Part shown: positions 7,166 to 15,351 of the stretch, piece after piece
How positions within the stretch are numbered: the stretch's first letter is position 1
Layout: each line of letters begins with the position of its first letter
NCBI GenBank assembly: GCA_035447925.1
Contig: DAOTHY010000001.1
Location: forward strand, 186,001-250,000
Length of the DNA: 64,000 nt
Direction: 5' to 3'
From: JASUTC01 sp035447925
Lineage (GTDB): Bacteria; Thermotogota; Thermotogae; MWEM01
The notes under the pieces: generated by a model
The model's database searches: none
Told to the model about the DNA's origin: nothing
The model's input: only the letters and a program-made list of their open reading frames with translations
Made by a program: the position numbers and the translations under genes

Positions 7166-9688
7166 ATGATGGATCATGTAGTAAGGGAACTAAATGATCA
7201 TTGGTTTTTACGAGATACTGCGGGAACTAAAAAATATGCTGCAAAAGTCCCAGGTAGCGTTTACGAAGCGCTTTTAGATAATCAGATTATTGAGAATCCT
7301 TTTTACGGAGTAAATGAAAAAAAATGCGAATGGATTTGGGAAAAAGACTGGGAATTTTCTACAATGCTCAATCTTAATAACGAAATTTCAGAAAAAGAAA
7401 ATCTAATGCTTAGATTTCATGGCTTAGATACAATGTGTGAAGTGTGTCTTAACGACAGAATCATCTTATTTGGAGATAATATGCACAGAACATATGATGT
7501 TTATATTAAAACTAAAGATTTTAACTATTTAGAGGAAGTGGATAACACCTTAACCATTACGTTTAGAAGTCCCGTTGTAGAAGCTCATAAACGGTTAATG
7601 CAGATTACTCCAGAAATTGATGTTCAAACTCCATATAGCCATTTACCTTTTGCAATCCCAGGTGTTGAAACACTGAGAAAAGCCTATTATTCATTTGGAT
7701 GGGATTGGGGTCCCAAAATTCCGGATTCTGGTATTTGGAGAAAAGTAGAACTGCATGCTTTCAACACAGCTTTTATTCAAGATATTTATATACATACTGA
7801 TATTGATTTTATCATAGGTAATGGTCAAGGAACAACCACAGCAAATCAGGCAGTTATAGTCGTAGAAACTGAACTATCTGATTTCTGTCAAACTCAGGAT
7901 AAAAAAATCTCTTACGAGTTGTATGATAACGGGAAAAATATTCTTACGGATCACATCAACTGTTTGGAGTTGGGATCAGAAAAGTCAATCATTTTAAAAA
8001 ACCCAAAATTATGGTGGACACATGATCTTGGTGAACCTAACCTCTATTTCTTAAAGATCAAACTTTTTGAGGGAAATCAATTGCTTGATGAATATCAAAG
8101 CGAATTTGGTATTCGTGATATTCAGTTAATAAGAAACAAAGACAAATGGGGTGAAAGTTTTTATTTTGAGTTGAATAAAGTACCCATTTTTGCAAAGGGA
8201 GGTAATTGGATTCCCTCAGATTCAATACTACCGCAAGGAACTAGGGAGAAAAAATATGAGACGGTTCTGGAATCATGTATTGCCTCAAATATGAATATGA
8301 TCAGAGTATGGGGCGGGGGGATATTCGAAGAGGATGGTTTTTATGACTTTTGTGATCGAAAAGGCTTGTTGGTTTGGCAAGATTTTCCTTTTGCTTGCCG
8401 TCCTACTCCCAATTTTAGTGGATTTGAGGAATCAATCATACGAGAATCCATCGTAAATATTAAAAGATTAAGAAATCATCCTTCATTAGCCATATGGGTT
8501 GGAAATAATGAAATTGAGGAGGGATGGCTGTATTGGGGTTTTGAAGATTATGTTCCACAATTCAAAAACTTTTATTTGAGACTCTTTGAAGAAACACTTC
8601 CAAAACTGGTCTCTGAATACGATGCAAAACGTTCGTATTGGCCCAGTTCTCCTTCATCTGGGGGAAATTTCTCAAATCCGCAATCTCCAGATTACGGGGA
8701 CTCCCATTATTGGAAGGTATGGCATGAAGGATATCCGTTTGAATCCTACAGAGAGTTTGATTCAAGGTTTATGTCTGAATTTGGGTTCGAATCCTTTCCG
8801 GATTTGAAAACCATCAAAATGTTTTGTGAACCTTCTCAAATGTATTATAACAGTGTTTTCATGGAGAATCATCAAAAAAACACTGCAGGTAACCAGAAAA
8901 TTTTTGATTATATGAGTAAGCGATTCAATATACCCAAATCATTTGAGAACCAAGTCATCCTATCACAAATTACACAAGCAGAAGCCATGGCGTATGGTGT
9001 TGAACATTGGAGAAGAAATCGGAATAATTGTCACTGCATGGGGGCGTTATATTGGCAAATAAACGATTGTTGGCCGGTGGCGAGTTGGTCATCAATAGAT
9101 TATTATGGAAGATGGAAAGCATTGCACTATTTTGCAAAAAGATTCTATAGCCCCCTTTATATCAACGCATATGAAACTGATCACTATTTTGAGATCTGGT
9201 TATGCAACGATTCAGTAGTGAAATTTAACGGGAAGTATCAATGGACCTTATTGGATTTATCCGGGAAAATTCAATATCGGTATCAAGACAAATTGATGGC
9301 ACCGGGTTTATTTTCGACACTTGCTCAAAGAGTAAATATAAGCGATATCGGTGTAGATGTAAGCCAGTCTGTCCTTTACTTTGAAGCATTTGACGAATCT
9401 GGAAGGCTTATTTCTGATGGTTTCAAATTGTTTTCTGCACCCAAAGACCTGAAGCTTGAAAAACCAGAAATAAAGTTTAGTTTACAAAAAGTGGCAGATG
9501 GTTATTCTATAGTTGTTGAGACAGACAAACCTGCGCTTTATTGTAGGATTGAATCCAGCCAAGACATCTGTTTCGGAGATAATTATTTCTGTTTGTTGGA
9601 GGGAGGAAAAATTATTGAATTTCAATATCCTGGTGAGATTACTCACAAGGATATCTCCATCCGTTCACTCTATGATTATTTACATTAG
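7166..9688 (+). CDS. Beta-mannosidase, glycoside hydrolase family 2
   Basis: 840 residues with the GH2 order: jelly-roll sugar-binding domain (about 1-200, with FGWDWGPKIPDSGIW), immunoglobulin-like domain, then a TIM barrel. The acid/base is Glu in WVGNNEIEEGW (near residue 449) and the nucleophile is Glu in RFMSEFGFES (near 538). WDWGPK and the MGALYWQINDCWPV stretch are typical of beta-mannosidases (EC 3.2.1.25), which remove mannose from the non-reducing ends of manno-oligosaccharides. No signal peptide, so it is cytoplasmic and needs imported oligosaccharides. Start ATG 7166 with AGAGGTGA; a second ATG follows at once. Confidence 0.92.
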   Translation: MMDHVVRELNDHWFLRDTAGTKKYAAKVPGSVYEALLDNQIIENPFYGVNEKKCEWIWEKDWEFSTMLNLNNEISEKENLMLRFHGLDTMCEVCLNDRIILFGDNMHRTYDVYIKTKDFNYLEEVDNTLTITFRSPVVEAHKRLMQITPEIDVQTPYSHLPFAIPGVETLRKAYYSFGWDWGPKIPDSGIWRKVELHAFNTAFIQDIYIHTDIDFIIGNGQGTTTANQAVIVVETELSDFCQTQDKKISYELYDNGKNILTDHINCLELGSEKSIILKNPKLWWTHDLGEPNLYFLKIKLFEGNQLLDEYQSEFGIRDIQLIRNKDKWGESFYFELNKVPIFAKGGNWIPSDSILPQGTREKKYETVLESCIASNMNMIRVWGGGIFEEDGFYDFCDRKGLLVWQDFPFACRPTPNFSGFEESIIRESIVNIKRLRNHPSLAIWVGNNEIEEGWLYWGFEDYVPQFKNFYLRLFEETLPKLVSEYDAKRSYWPSSPSSGGNFSNPQSPDYGDSHYWKVWHEGYPFESYREFDSRFMSEFGFESFPDLKTIKMFCEPSQMYYNSVFMENHQKNTAGNQKIFDYMSKRFNIPKSFENQVILSQITQAEAMAYGVEHWRRNRNNCHCMGALYWQINDCWPVASWSSIDYYGRWKALHYFAKRFYSPLYINAYETDHYFEIWLCNDSVVKFNGKYQWTLLDLSGKIQYRYQDKLMAPGLFSTLAQRVNISDIGVDVSQSVLYFEAFDESGRLISDGFKLFSAPKDLKLEKPEIKFSLQKVADGYSIVVETDKPALYCRIESSQDICFGDNYFCLLEGGKIIEFQYPGEITHKDISIRSLYDYLH

Positions 9689-9727
9689 GGATTTAAGATA
9701 GAGTGATTGTTTTATTGTTCTGCAATT

Positions 9728-9748
9728 TCATAGATTATAATTCTATGA
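9728..9748 (+). promoter_or_regulatory. Promoter -10 inside an inverted repeat (candidate operator)
   Basis: TCATAGA (9728-9734) and TCTATGA (9742-9748) form a perfect 7-bp inverted repeat around a 7-nt centre that contains TATAAT (9736-9741). This is placed to drive the ROK-GGDEF gene. A dimeric repressor bound here would cover the -10 box. TTGTTC at 9715-9720 is a weak -35. No terminator separates this from the mannosidase gene. Confidence 0.5.
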
Positions 9749-9807
9749 TAAGATAAACAGTTTTTCTGATCTTTGCAATCTAACATGAAATAGGGTGAAA
9801 AAGAGGT

Positions 9808-11763
9808 TTGAAAACAATAGGAATAGCCGTTGGTCGAAATCAAATGAAGGGTGCTTTGGTTGATGAGAAAGGGTATATATCTAACGAAATATGGCAACCG
9901 TCCTTTCTTTCCAAAAGTCCTGAAAAGACCATTGAACAATTATGCCAAGTCATTAATTTTTGCCAACAAAAAGCGAAAGAAACCGGTAGTGAGCTTTTGA
10001 ATTATGTAGGAATCAGCTTTCCGGGAGCGATAGATGGTAAAAAAGGAACTATTCAATATATTCCGCAATATACCAATTGGAAAGATATCGATTTAAAAAC
10101 CCCTGTCAAACAAAGAACAGGATTCGATGTTGTGATGGAAAATGATGCTAATTCAGCCACCTTAGGTGAAAAATGGTTTGGATTAGGAAGAAATTTGGAT
10201 TCTTTTATTTTAATTACCCTTGGATCGGGTGTTGGTGGTGGAATAGTCAGCAATAACCAGTTATTGACTGGAAAGGATAATATGGGAGGAGAAATCGGGC
10301 ATATTTCAGTTGAGACTGATGGAAGGTGTTGTTATTGCGGCAATAAAGGTTGTCTTGAAACATATGTATCCATAGAAGGGTTAAAAAGGTTTTATGAAGA
10401 GCAACAGGTGCAAAAAAACGACTTTGAACTGAATGCTTTCTTTTCAAATTTAGCCTTAGGATCACCAAAAGACTATCAGATTTTGGTTCAGTACCTAGAA
10501 ATGCTTGCGAAAGGAATAGCCATAACAATTAGCTTGGTCAATCCATGTGCTGTTATTTTCAGTGGAAAACTATCCTCCTATCTTGAGCCATACATCCCAA
10601 AATTAGATTCAATCACGAACAAGCTGATCGTTCCCCCGCTAAAAAAAAGTTTTTCTTTATCAGTGTCACCCTTGAAATCAAATGCTTACGTGCTTGGTGC
10701 TGCTGCGTTGGCTTTTGAATTAAATCAAATCACGATATCGGAGCATGAAAAGCAACAGATGAGAACGCATCTTTTACAATTAAAGGGGCTGGTTGACAAA
10801 AAAACCAGCGAATTAAGTAAGAAAGAATGGGCTTTACTGGAAAATAATAAAAAACTAACTGATTTACAAGAAAAGTTAAAAATGGCATTCTGGGCATCAG
10901 ATAAAGGGATTTGGGATTGGAATACACATACCGGAAGGATATACACCGATGAAAAATGGCTTCATGACAATTGCATTAATTTGGAAGATTTTGATGGTTC
11001 TTTTGGCTCTTGGAGTAAAATGATTCACGAAAGCGATTTCAGAGCATTCATTAGGGGATTAAAAAATTCAACTTTAGAAAACGAACGCTCATTCGAAATA
11101 CAGTACAGAATGAAAACCATTGATCAACAGTGGATCTGGATTCTACATCAAGGGAAAAATGTCCATTCCAGTCAAATTGATGGTGTTTATCATCAGCATT
11201 TGATAGGGACAATTACCAATTTCACAAAACAAAAAGAAGAAAATGAAAAATTAGCATACCGGGCTAATTTTGATCCTCTTACGAGTTTACCGAACCGAAC
11301 CCTTCTAACTGATCGATTGATTCAAGAAATCAACCGATCCGAGCGTCATGGAGACTCATTTGCCTTGTTTTTTTTGGATATTGATGATTTTAAAATGATC
11401 AATGATACTTATGGTCATGATATCGGCGATGAGTCATTAAAACAAATTGCGGCACGAATTGAAAAGAAAAGAAGAAAAAGTGATACATTTGCCAGAATTG
11501 GCGGTGATGAATTTATTCTAATCGCATTAACAGCAAAAGATAAGAATCATCTTATAAGATTAAGTGAAAAGTATTTGAACTTATTCTCAAAACCTTTGCT
11601 GATGAAAGGCATAGAACTGAAAGTTAGCTTGTCCATGGGCATTGCCTTATACCCACAAGATGGAAAAGATTCACTGACACTAATAAATAAAGCGGATCAA
11701 GCCATGTATTATGCAAAAAGGAGAGGTAAAAACACCTGCTGCTTTTTTGAAGATATCAAATAA
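9808..11763 (+). CDS. ROK sugar-sensor / PAS / GGDEF fusion (putative diguanylate cyclase)
   Basis: 651 residues. Residues 1-305 are a ROK-family domain with the zinc motif CCYCGNKGCLE (near 175), ENDANSATLGE and the phosphate loop LGSGVGGGIV. Residues about 310-360 form a charged coiled coil, about 360-475 a PAS-like fold (WASDKGIWDWN to LIGTITNFTKQK), and about 485-651 a GGDEF domain with an intact GGDEF and an RxxD I-site five residues before it. The ROK ATP motif, usually DxGGT, reads AVGRN, so kinase activity is doubtful and a sugar-sensing role is inferred. No helix-turn-helix. Start TTG 9808 behind AGGGTGAA. The gene follows beta-mannosidase. Confidence 0.85.
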   Translation: MKTIGIAVGRNQMKGALVDEKGYISNEIWQPSFLSKSPEKTIEQLCQVINFCQQKAKETGSELLNYVGISFPGAIDGKKGTIQYIPQYTNWKDIDLKTPVKQRTGFDVVMENDANSATLGEKWFGLGRNLDSFILITLGSGVGGGIVSNNQLLTGKDNMGGEIGHISVETDGRCCYCGNKGCLETYVSIEGLKRFYEEQQVQKNDFELNAFFSNLALGSPKDYQILVQYLEMLAKGIAITISLVNPCAVIFSGKLSSYLEPYIPKLDSITNKLIVPPLKKSFSLSVSPLKSNAYVLGAAALAFELNQITISEHEKQQMRTHLLQLKGLVDKKTSELSKKEWALLENNKKLTDLQEKLKMAFWASDKGIWDWNTHTGRIYTDEKWLHDNCINLEDFDGSFGSWSKMIHESDFRAFIRGLKNSTLENERSFEIQYRMKTIDQQWIWILHQGKNVHSSQIDGVYHQHLIGTITNFTKQKEENEKLAYRANFDPLTSLPNRTLLTDRLIQEINRSERHGDSFALFFLDIDDFKMINDTYGHDIGDESLKQIAARIEKKRRKSDTFARIGGDEFILIALTAKDKNHLIRLSEKYLNLFSKPLLMKGIELKVSLSMGIALYPQDGKDSLTLINKADQAMYYAKRRGKNTCCFFEDIK

Positions 11764-11768
11764 AAAAG

Positions 11769-12287
11769 CTACAATGCTATGTTTATCCGATTTCTATTAG
11801 GATCGGGCAATTTTTCCGCAAGGTTCCCTTCTTTTTTCATGGCTTCCATCCAGGTCTCTTTTAAATCCTCCAAGTAAGCTTTACATTCCTCCAGAAGATA
11901 AACATCTTTTTTAATATTGGCTTCAAGTAATTGCTTATAGATGTAATTATAAAGAGCTCTTAGATTCTTTGAAATTTCTCCGCCTTTTTCCATGTCGAGG
12001 GATACGTTTAACTCCATGATAATATCTTCAACTCTCAGGATTTTGTCGTTGGTGACATCAAAATGTTTTTCAGCGATGGCTTTGATCGCCTGGGACAGAA
12101 AATGGATTGCTCCGGAATACAACATTTCAACCAATTTGGCAGGCGTCGCAGTTTCCACTGTCTTTTCAACATAATCATTTTTCTTACGAACCACAACCAA
12201 GTCTTGAGGGTTCTCAGCTATCTCGTTATTGATAGAGTTATTTTTTATTCCTGGTTTTAAATGGGTATAAGTGGTGTTCGTATACAT
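11769..12287 (-). CDS. fliS: Flagellar export chaperone FliS
   Basis: 172 residues. The FliS helical core is clear from about residue 38: ETATPAKLVEMLYSGAIHFL, then LDMEKGGEISKNLRALYNYI and LLEANIKKD. FliS binds the flagellin C-terminus in the cytoplasm and prevents premature polymerisation. The protein is longer than the usual 125-140 residues because of a low-complexity N-terminal extension of about 35 residues. The ATG has GAGGTGATG upstream. It ends 5 nt from the convergent ROK-GGDEF gene with no hairpin between. Probably an operon with the two genes upstream. Confidence 0.9.
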   Translation of the reverse strand: MYTNTTYTHLKPGIKNNSINNEIAENPQDLVVVRKKNDYVEKTVETATPAKLVEMLYSGAIHFLSQAIKAIAEKHFDVTNDKILRVEDIIMELNVSLDMEKGGEISKNLRALYNYIYKQLLEANIKKDVYLLEECKAYLEDLKETWMEAMKKEGNLAEKLPDPNRNRINIAL

Positions 12288-12308
12288 CGCATCACCTCGT
12301 TTTTTATA

Positions 12309-12908
12309 CTAAGATCTTTTCTGTTTTAATAGTTCTTCTGCTTTGTTAAATAGAATTTTATAGTATTTCACTGCATCTAAAAGATCATACTCGATCAATT
12401 GAGACAATTCAGTCCAATCTTTCCGATCAATACTAAGATTTATATTTTCCAATGTTTGTTGGAGTTTTTCTTTTTGACCTTCTAATTCTAAGAAATCTCC
12501 TTCATGTGTACCTGTCAAAACAAATAGGTTGGTTTTCATGACTTCGAGTGCTTTTAACCCCTCTTGAAGATTTTTCAAACCATCGATTGATTCAGCATTT
12601 CCCGAACGGATATTTTTTGCAAAATCTGATAAAGCATCTTCAAATCTTGTGAAATAGACCATTAAATTGGACAAAAGATTGAGGGTGAAGGGTATCAATT
12701 CTTCAAAGGCCATTTCAACCCTTTCTCCGCCTTCAAAAGTAGCGGTAAATATTTCATCTAATTTCGAAACGGGGACCTCTTTATCATTTACAATTAACTC
12801 AACAAGTACCTTTCCATCAATTTTATTGTCCTCGTAAAAATCTTGAAAATTGCGATACTTTTGATCATCATATTGTGATATTTCTCCGTTTACTATAGCC
12901 GTAATCAT
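12309..12908 (-). CDS. Conserved-looking helical protein upstream of fliS, function unknown
   Basis: 199 residues, soluble, no signal peptide. The first 60 residues look beta-rich (MITAIVNGEI, GKVLVELIVNDKEV); the rest is helical and acidic with long amphipathic stretches. Not recognised. It sits 21 nt upstream of fliS and 18 nt downstream of the NUDIX gene on the same strand, and a role in flagellar assembly is suggested only by this. The ATG has a GAGTGATAG-like site in front. Confidence 0.6.
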   Translation of the reverse strand: MITAIVNGEISQYDDQKYRNFQDFYEDNKIDGKVLVELIVNDKEVPVSKLDEIFTATFEGGERVEMAFEELIPFTLNLLSNLMVYFTRFEDALSDFAKNIRSGNAESIDGLKNLQEGLKALEVMKTNLFVLTGTHEGDFLELEGQKEKLQQTLENINLSIDRKDWTELSQLIEYDLLDAVKYYKILFNKAEELLKQKRS

Positions 12909-12926
12909 TGTCTATCACTCCTCTGC

Positions 12927-13481
12927 CTATTTATCGGTAAGATATTTTTTTACTTTAGGCAATGCTCTAAGAATCAAAACATTTGTTTTAGCATCATCTA
13001 TTAGATTCTCTTGAGAAAGTTGCAACAGCTTTGACCATTTCATCCTCACAATATTTAAAAACTCATCCTCATCAGGAATACTTTGCTGTTGCTGTAAATC
13101 AAAACCTAAAAACAAATAGATTTGTTCATTCGAAAAACCAGCAGTTGTGAAAATGGAGCCGAGTGGGATGAGTGTTTTTGCAGTCAATCCTGTTTCTTCT
13201 AAGAGTTCTCTTTTTGCACAAGTCAAGGGATTTTCACCCAGGTCCAATTTTCCAGCAGGTACTTCTAGCAGAATTTTTTCAATAGGTTTTCGAAATTGCT
13301 CAACCAATGTGCAGTTCCCTTTTTCGTCGATTGGTAAGATGGCTACTGCACCGTTATGTTCTACAATCTCTCTTTTACTTTCCTTGCCGTTTTCCAAAAG
13401 AACACGGTCCACACGCACATTAATGATTTGACCTTTGTATTTGTATTCCCTGTCAATTTCTTTTTCTGTTAAACGATTCAA
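12927..13481 (-). CDS. nudF: NUDIX hydrolase, ADP-ribose pyrophosphatase type
   Basis: 184 residues. The NUDIX box reads G-x5-E-x7-REL-x-EETGL around GKLDLGENPLT and RELLEETGLT (about 80-100), the metal-binding catalytic helix. The preceding HNGAVAILPID and LVEQFRKP and the following GFSNEQIYLFL are those of ADP-ribose pyrophosphatases (EC 3.6.1.13), which split ADP-ribose to AMP and ribose 5-phosphate. Starts at TTG with GGAGGG upstream. First gene of the run into fliS. Confidence 0.88.
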   Translation of the reverse strand: MNRLTEKEIDREYKYKGQIINVRVDRVLLENGKESKREIVEHNGAVAILPIDEKGNCTLVEQFRKPIEKILLEVPAGKLDLGENPLTCAKRELLEETGLTAKTLIPLGSIFTTAGFSNEQIYLFLGFDLQQQQSIPDEDEFLNIVRMKWSKLLQLSQENLIDDAKTNVLILRALPKVKKYLTDK

Positions 13482-13595
13482 TAGAATCCCTCCTTTTTGA
13501 TAATCATATCACATGGCTTTTTTTCAGAAAGATAGCTCTTCATAGAAAAAATGTTACAGATTATGCTGAAAATGATAAACTTTAAAACTTGCTAC

Positions 13596-13624
13596 TTGAC
13601 AAGCCTAGGCAAATATGATATATT
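13596..13624 (+). promoter_or_regulatory. Promoter of the tRNA-Arg/tRNA-Asp cluster
   Basis: Perfect TTGACA (13596-13601), 17-nt spacer, TATATT (13619-13624), ending 21 nt before the first tRNA. Confidence 0.8.
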
Positions 13625-13644
13625 TCCCTTCGTTAAGGGTGGTT

Positions 13645-13719
13645 GCCCCCTTAGTTTAATGGATAAAACAGTGGATTCCTAATCCACCGATAAAGGTTCG
13701 ATTCCTTTAGGGGGTACCA
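13645..13719 (+). tRNA. tRNA-Arg (anticodon CCT)
   Basis: 75 nt with encoded CCA (13717-13719). The acceptor GCCCCCT / AGGGGGT pairs (first pair G-U), the anticodon stem is GTGGA / TCCAC around loop TTCCTAA, and the T loop is GGTTCGATTCC. Anticodon CCT (13678-13680) reads AGG. Confidence 0.93.
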
Positions 13720-13756
13720 GAGAAGGTCATAATGATTAACATATATCAACAAGTGT

Positions 13757-13834
13757 GGGGACGTGGTGCAGTTGGTTTAGCATGCCGGACTGTCACTCCG
13801 GTGGCCGCGAGTTCGAGTCTCGTCGTCCCCGCCA
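13757..13834 (+). tRNA. tRNA-Asp (anticodon GTC)
   Basis: 78 nt with encoded CCA. The acceptor GGGGACG / CGTCCCC is perfect, the anticodon stem CCGGA / TCCGG closes loop CTGTCAC, and the T arm contains GTTCGAGTC. Complete copy. Confidence 0.95.
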
Positions 13835-13867
13835 TTGATAAAGCTTCTAAAGTCCTTTTTTATGAGT

Positions 13868-14045
13868 GGGGACGTGGTGCAGTTGGTTTAGCATGCCGGA
13901 CTGTCACTCCGGTGGCCGCGNNNNNNNNNNNNNNNNNNNNNNNNNNNNNNNNNNNNNNNNNNNNNNNNNNNNNNNNNNNNNNNNNNNNNNNNNNNNNNNN
14001 NNNNNNNNNNNNNNNNNNNNAGTTCGAGTCTCGTCGTCCCCGCCA
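13868..14045 (+). tRNA. tRNA-Asp (GTC), second copy split by an assembly gap
   Basis: The first 53 nt (13868-13920) and the last 25 nt (14021-14045) match the complete copy at 13757 exactly and would join without a missing base. The 100 N between them are a scaffold placeholder. Either one ordinary tRNA-Asp is interrupted by an artificial gap, or the two halves belong to different members of a collapsed tandem array. Confidence 0.75.
13921..14020. other. Assembly gap (100 N)
   Basis: Exactly 100 undetermined bases, the conventional size for a gap of unknown length. It falls inside a repeated tRNA-Asp, which explains the assembly break. Apparent open frames running through it are not genes. 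Confidence 0.97.
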
Positions 14046-14082
14046 TTTAATTTGTCTTCCTTTTTCCTTTCAAGGAGAATCA

Positions 14083-14505
14083 ATGTTTGTACTTTTATTG
14101 GTATCGGTTTTTTGGATTGCTTTAACTTATCAATACGGTTTGGAAGCATATCTCATCTTGTTTTGTTTTGATGCGCTGCTTTTGATTGTTATCAAAAAGA
14201 TAGTTGCTAAAAGTAAGTTTAATTTTAGAAAAGTTCTCGTTCTTTTTTTTATTCTCAGTTTCTTTTCTTCATTTTTTTCTGCCTTCAAAATTACTTTTAT
14301 GATGATATTCCAGAAAACTTTTAGAGGAATATATGAGCTTGTCCTAGAAGATATGTCAAATATCGATCAGTTTTTCTTATCAACGGCTATTACAATTGTA
14401 CCAAACACCATTTATCTTGATCGGATAGGAAATGCGTTGCTGATTCACAAAATTGCCTCTGATGAGCAAGAAGCACATGAGCCTGAGAAACTATATTTCT
14501 TATAA
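14083..14505 (+). CDS. Orphan MrpE/MnhE-like antiporter subunit
   Basis: 140 residues from ATG 14083 (AAGGAGAA upstream). Two or three hydrophobic segments (about 1-40 and 48-72) precede a soluble tail whose AITIVPNTIYLDRIGNALLI resembles the S-I-T-L-T-P-G-T-x-x-V-D-x-x-G-x-x-L-L-V-H core of the MrpE/MnhE subunit of multisubunit Na+/H+ antiporters. In Mrp operons this subunit is encoded with six others; none are seen here, so it either works with subunits encoded elsewhere or has another role. An open frame extending upstream through the tRNAs and the gap is artefactual. Confidence 0.55.
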   Translation: MFVLLLVSVFWIALTYQYGLEAYLILFCFDALLLIVIKKIVAKSKFNFRKVLVLFFILSFFSSFFSAFKITFMMIFQKTFRGIYELVLEDMSNIDQFFLSTAITIVPNTIYLDRIGNALLIHKIASDEQEAHEPEKLYFL

Positions 14506-14543
14506 GAAAATGATATTTTCTTTTTTATTTTTTCCAATAATGG

Positions 14544-14549
14544 TATAAT
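14544..14549 (+). promoter_or_regulatory. -10 box for the transaldolase-rho pair
   Basis: Perfect TATAAT after a T-rich stretch, 134 nt before the transaldolase ATG; the -35 is not clear. Confidence 0.45.
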
Positions 14550-14682
14550 TTAAAGCGCCTATTGAGTATTCTCCAATCGGATAAAAATCGTTGATTACAC
14601 AATAAATGGATTGATTGTTGCAGATAATCCAAAATAGATGAATGATTGTAATTTCAAACCAAATCGCTTCGGAGGTGTTATT

Positions 14683-15336
14683 ATGAAGTTTTTTTTGGAT
14701 ACCGCTAATATTGATTTGATCAAAAAGGCTAAGAATCTTTCATTATTAGATGGCGTCACCACAAATCCGAGCCTCGTATCAAAGGAAGGTGTCAAGGACT
14801 TTCACCGGCATATTCAAACCATTTGCGAGATTACACGGGGACCTGTAAGCGCAGAAGTTATCGGAGAGGACTATGATTCGATGATCAACGAAGCCAGAAT
14901 TTTAGCTAAGTTATCTGAGTATGTAGTTGTTAAGATTCCGATGACATTAGATGGAATTCGGGCGGTAGCTACTTTAGAAAAAGAGGGTATTCCAACTAAT
15001 GTAACTTTGGTTTTTTCCCCTGCCCAGGCATTACTGGCTGCAAAAGCTGGAGCCAGTTATATCAGTCCTTTTTTGGGTAGAATCGATGATATTGGCTGGG
15101 ATTCTATGGAAATGCTGGAAAAGACATTGGAAATTATAAGAAATTATGATTTCAAATCCGAAATCATTGCAGCCAGCATGAGGCATCCAAAGCATGTGAT
15201 TGACGCTGCATTGATGGGCTGTGATATTGCAACGCTTCCTTATAAAACCCTTGAACAATTGTTTGTTCACCCGCTGACGGACATCGGGATCGAAAGGTTT
15301 TTATCAGATTGGAATCAATTAAACAAAGAAAAATGA
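14683..15336 (+). CDS. tal: Transaldolase (small TalC/FSA-type)
   Basis: 217 residues from ATG 14683 with a perfect GGAGGTG site; an in-frame start 45 nt earlier lacks one. The protein starts with MKFFLDTANIDLIKKA and contains GVTTNPSLVSKEG, VVKIPMTLDG (the Schiff-base Lys), GIPTNVTLVFSPAQALLAAKAGASYISPF and AASMRHPKHV. These are diagnostic of the 220-residue transaldolase/fructose-6-phosphate aldolase subfamily. As transaldolase it would exchange dihydroxyacetone units between sugar phosphates in the non-oxidative pentose phosphate pathway. Sequence alone does not separate transaldolase from fructose-6-phosphate aldolase. Probably co-transcribed with rho, 15 nt downstream. Confidence 0.9.
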   Translation: MKFFLDTANIDLIKKAKNLSLLDGVTTNPSLVSKEGVKDFHRHIQTICEITRGPVSAEVIGEDYDSMINEARILAKLSEYVVVKIPMTLDGIRAVATLEKEGIPTNVTLVFSPAQALLAAKAGASYISPFLGRIDDIGWDSMEMLEKTLEIIRNYDFKSEIIAASMRHPKHVIDAALMGCDIATLPYKTLEQLFVHPLTDIGIERFLSDWNQLNKEK

Positions 15337-15351
15337 AAGGAATGATAGAAT

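Noticed and set aside
9748..9760. Possible terminator between beta-mannosidase and ROK-GGDEF
   Set aside because: The inverted repeat there has no T tract and encloses a TATAAT, so an operator is the better reading.
13732..14505. A long open frame through tRNA-Asp copies and the N gap
   Set aside because: It translates tRNA sequence and undetermined bases; the real gene starts at ATG 14083 behind its own ribosome site.
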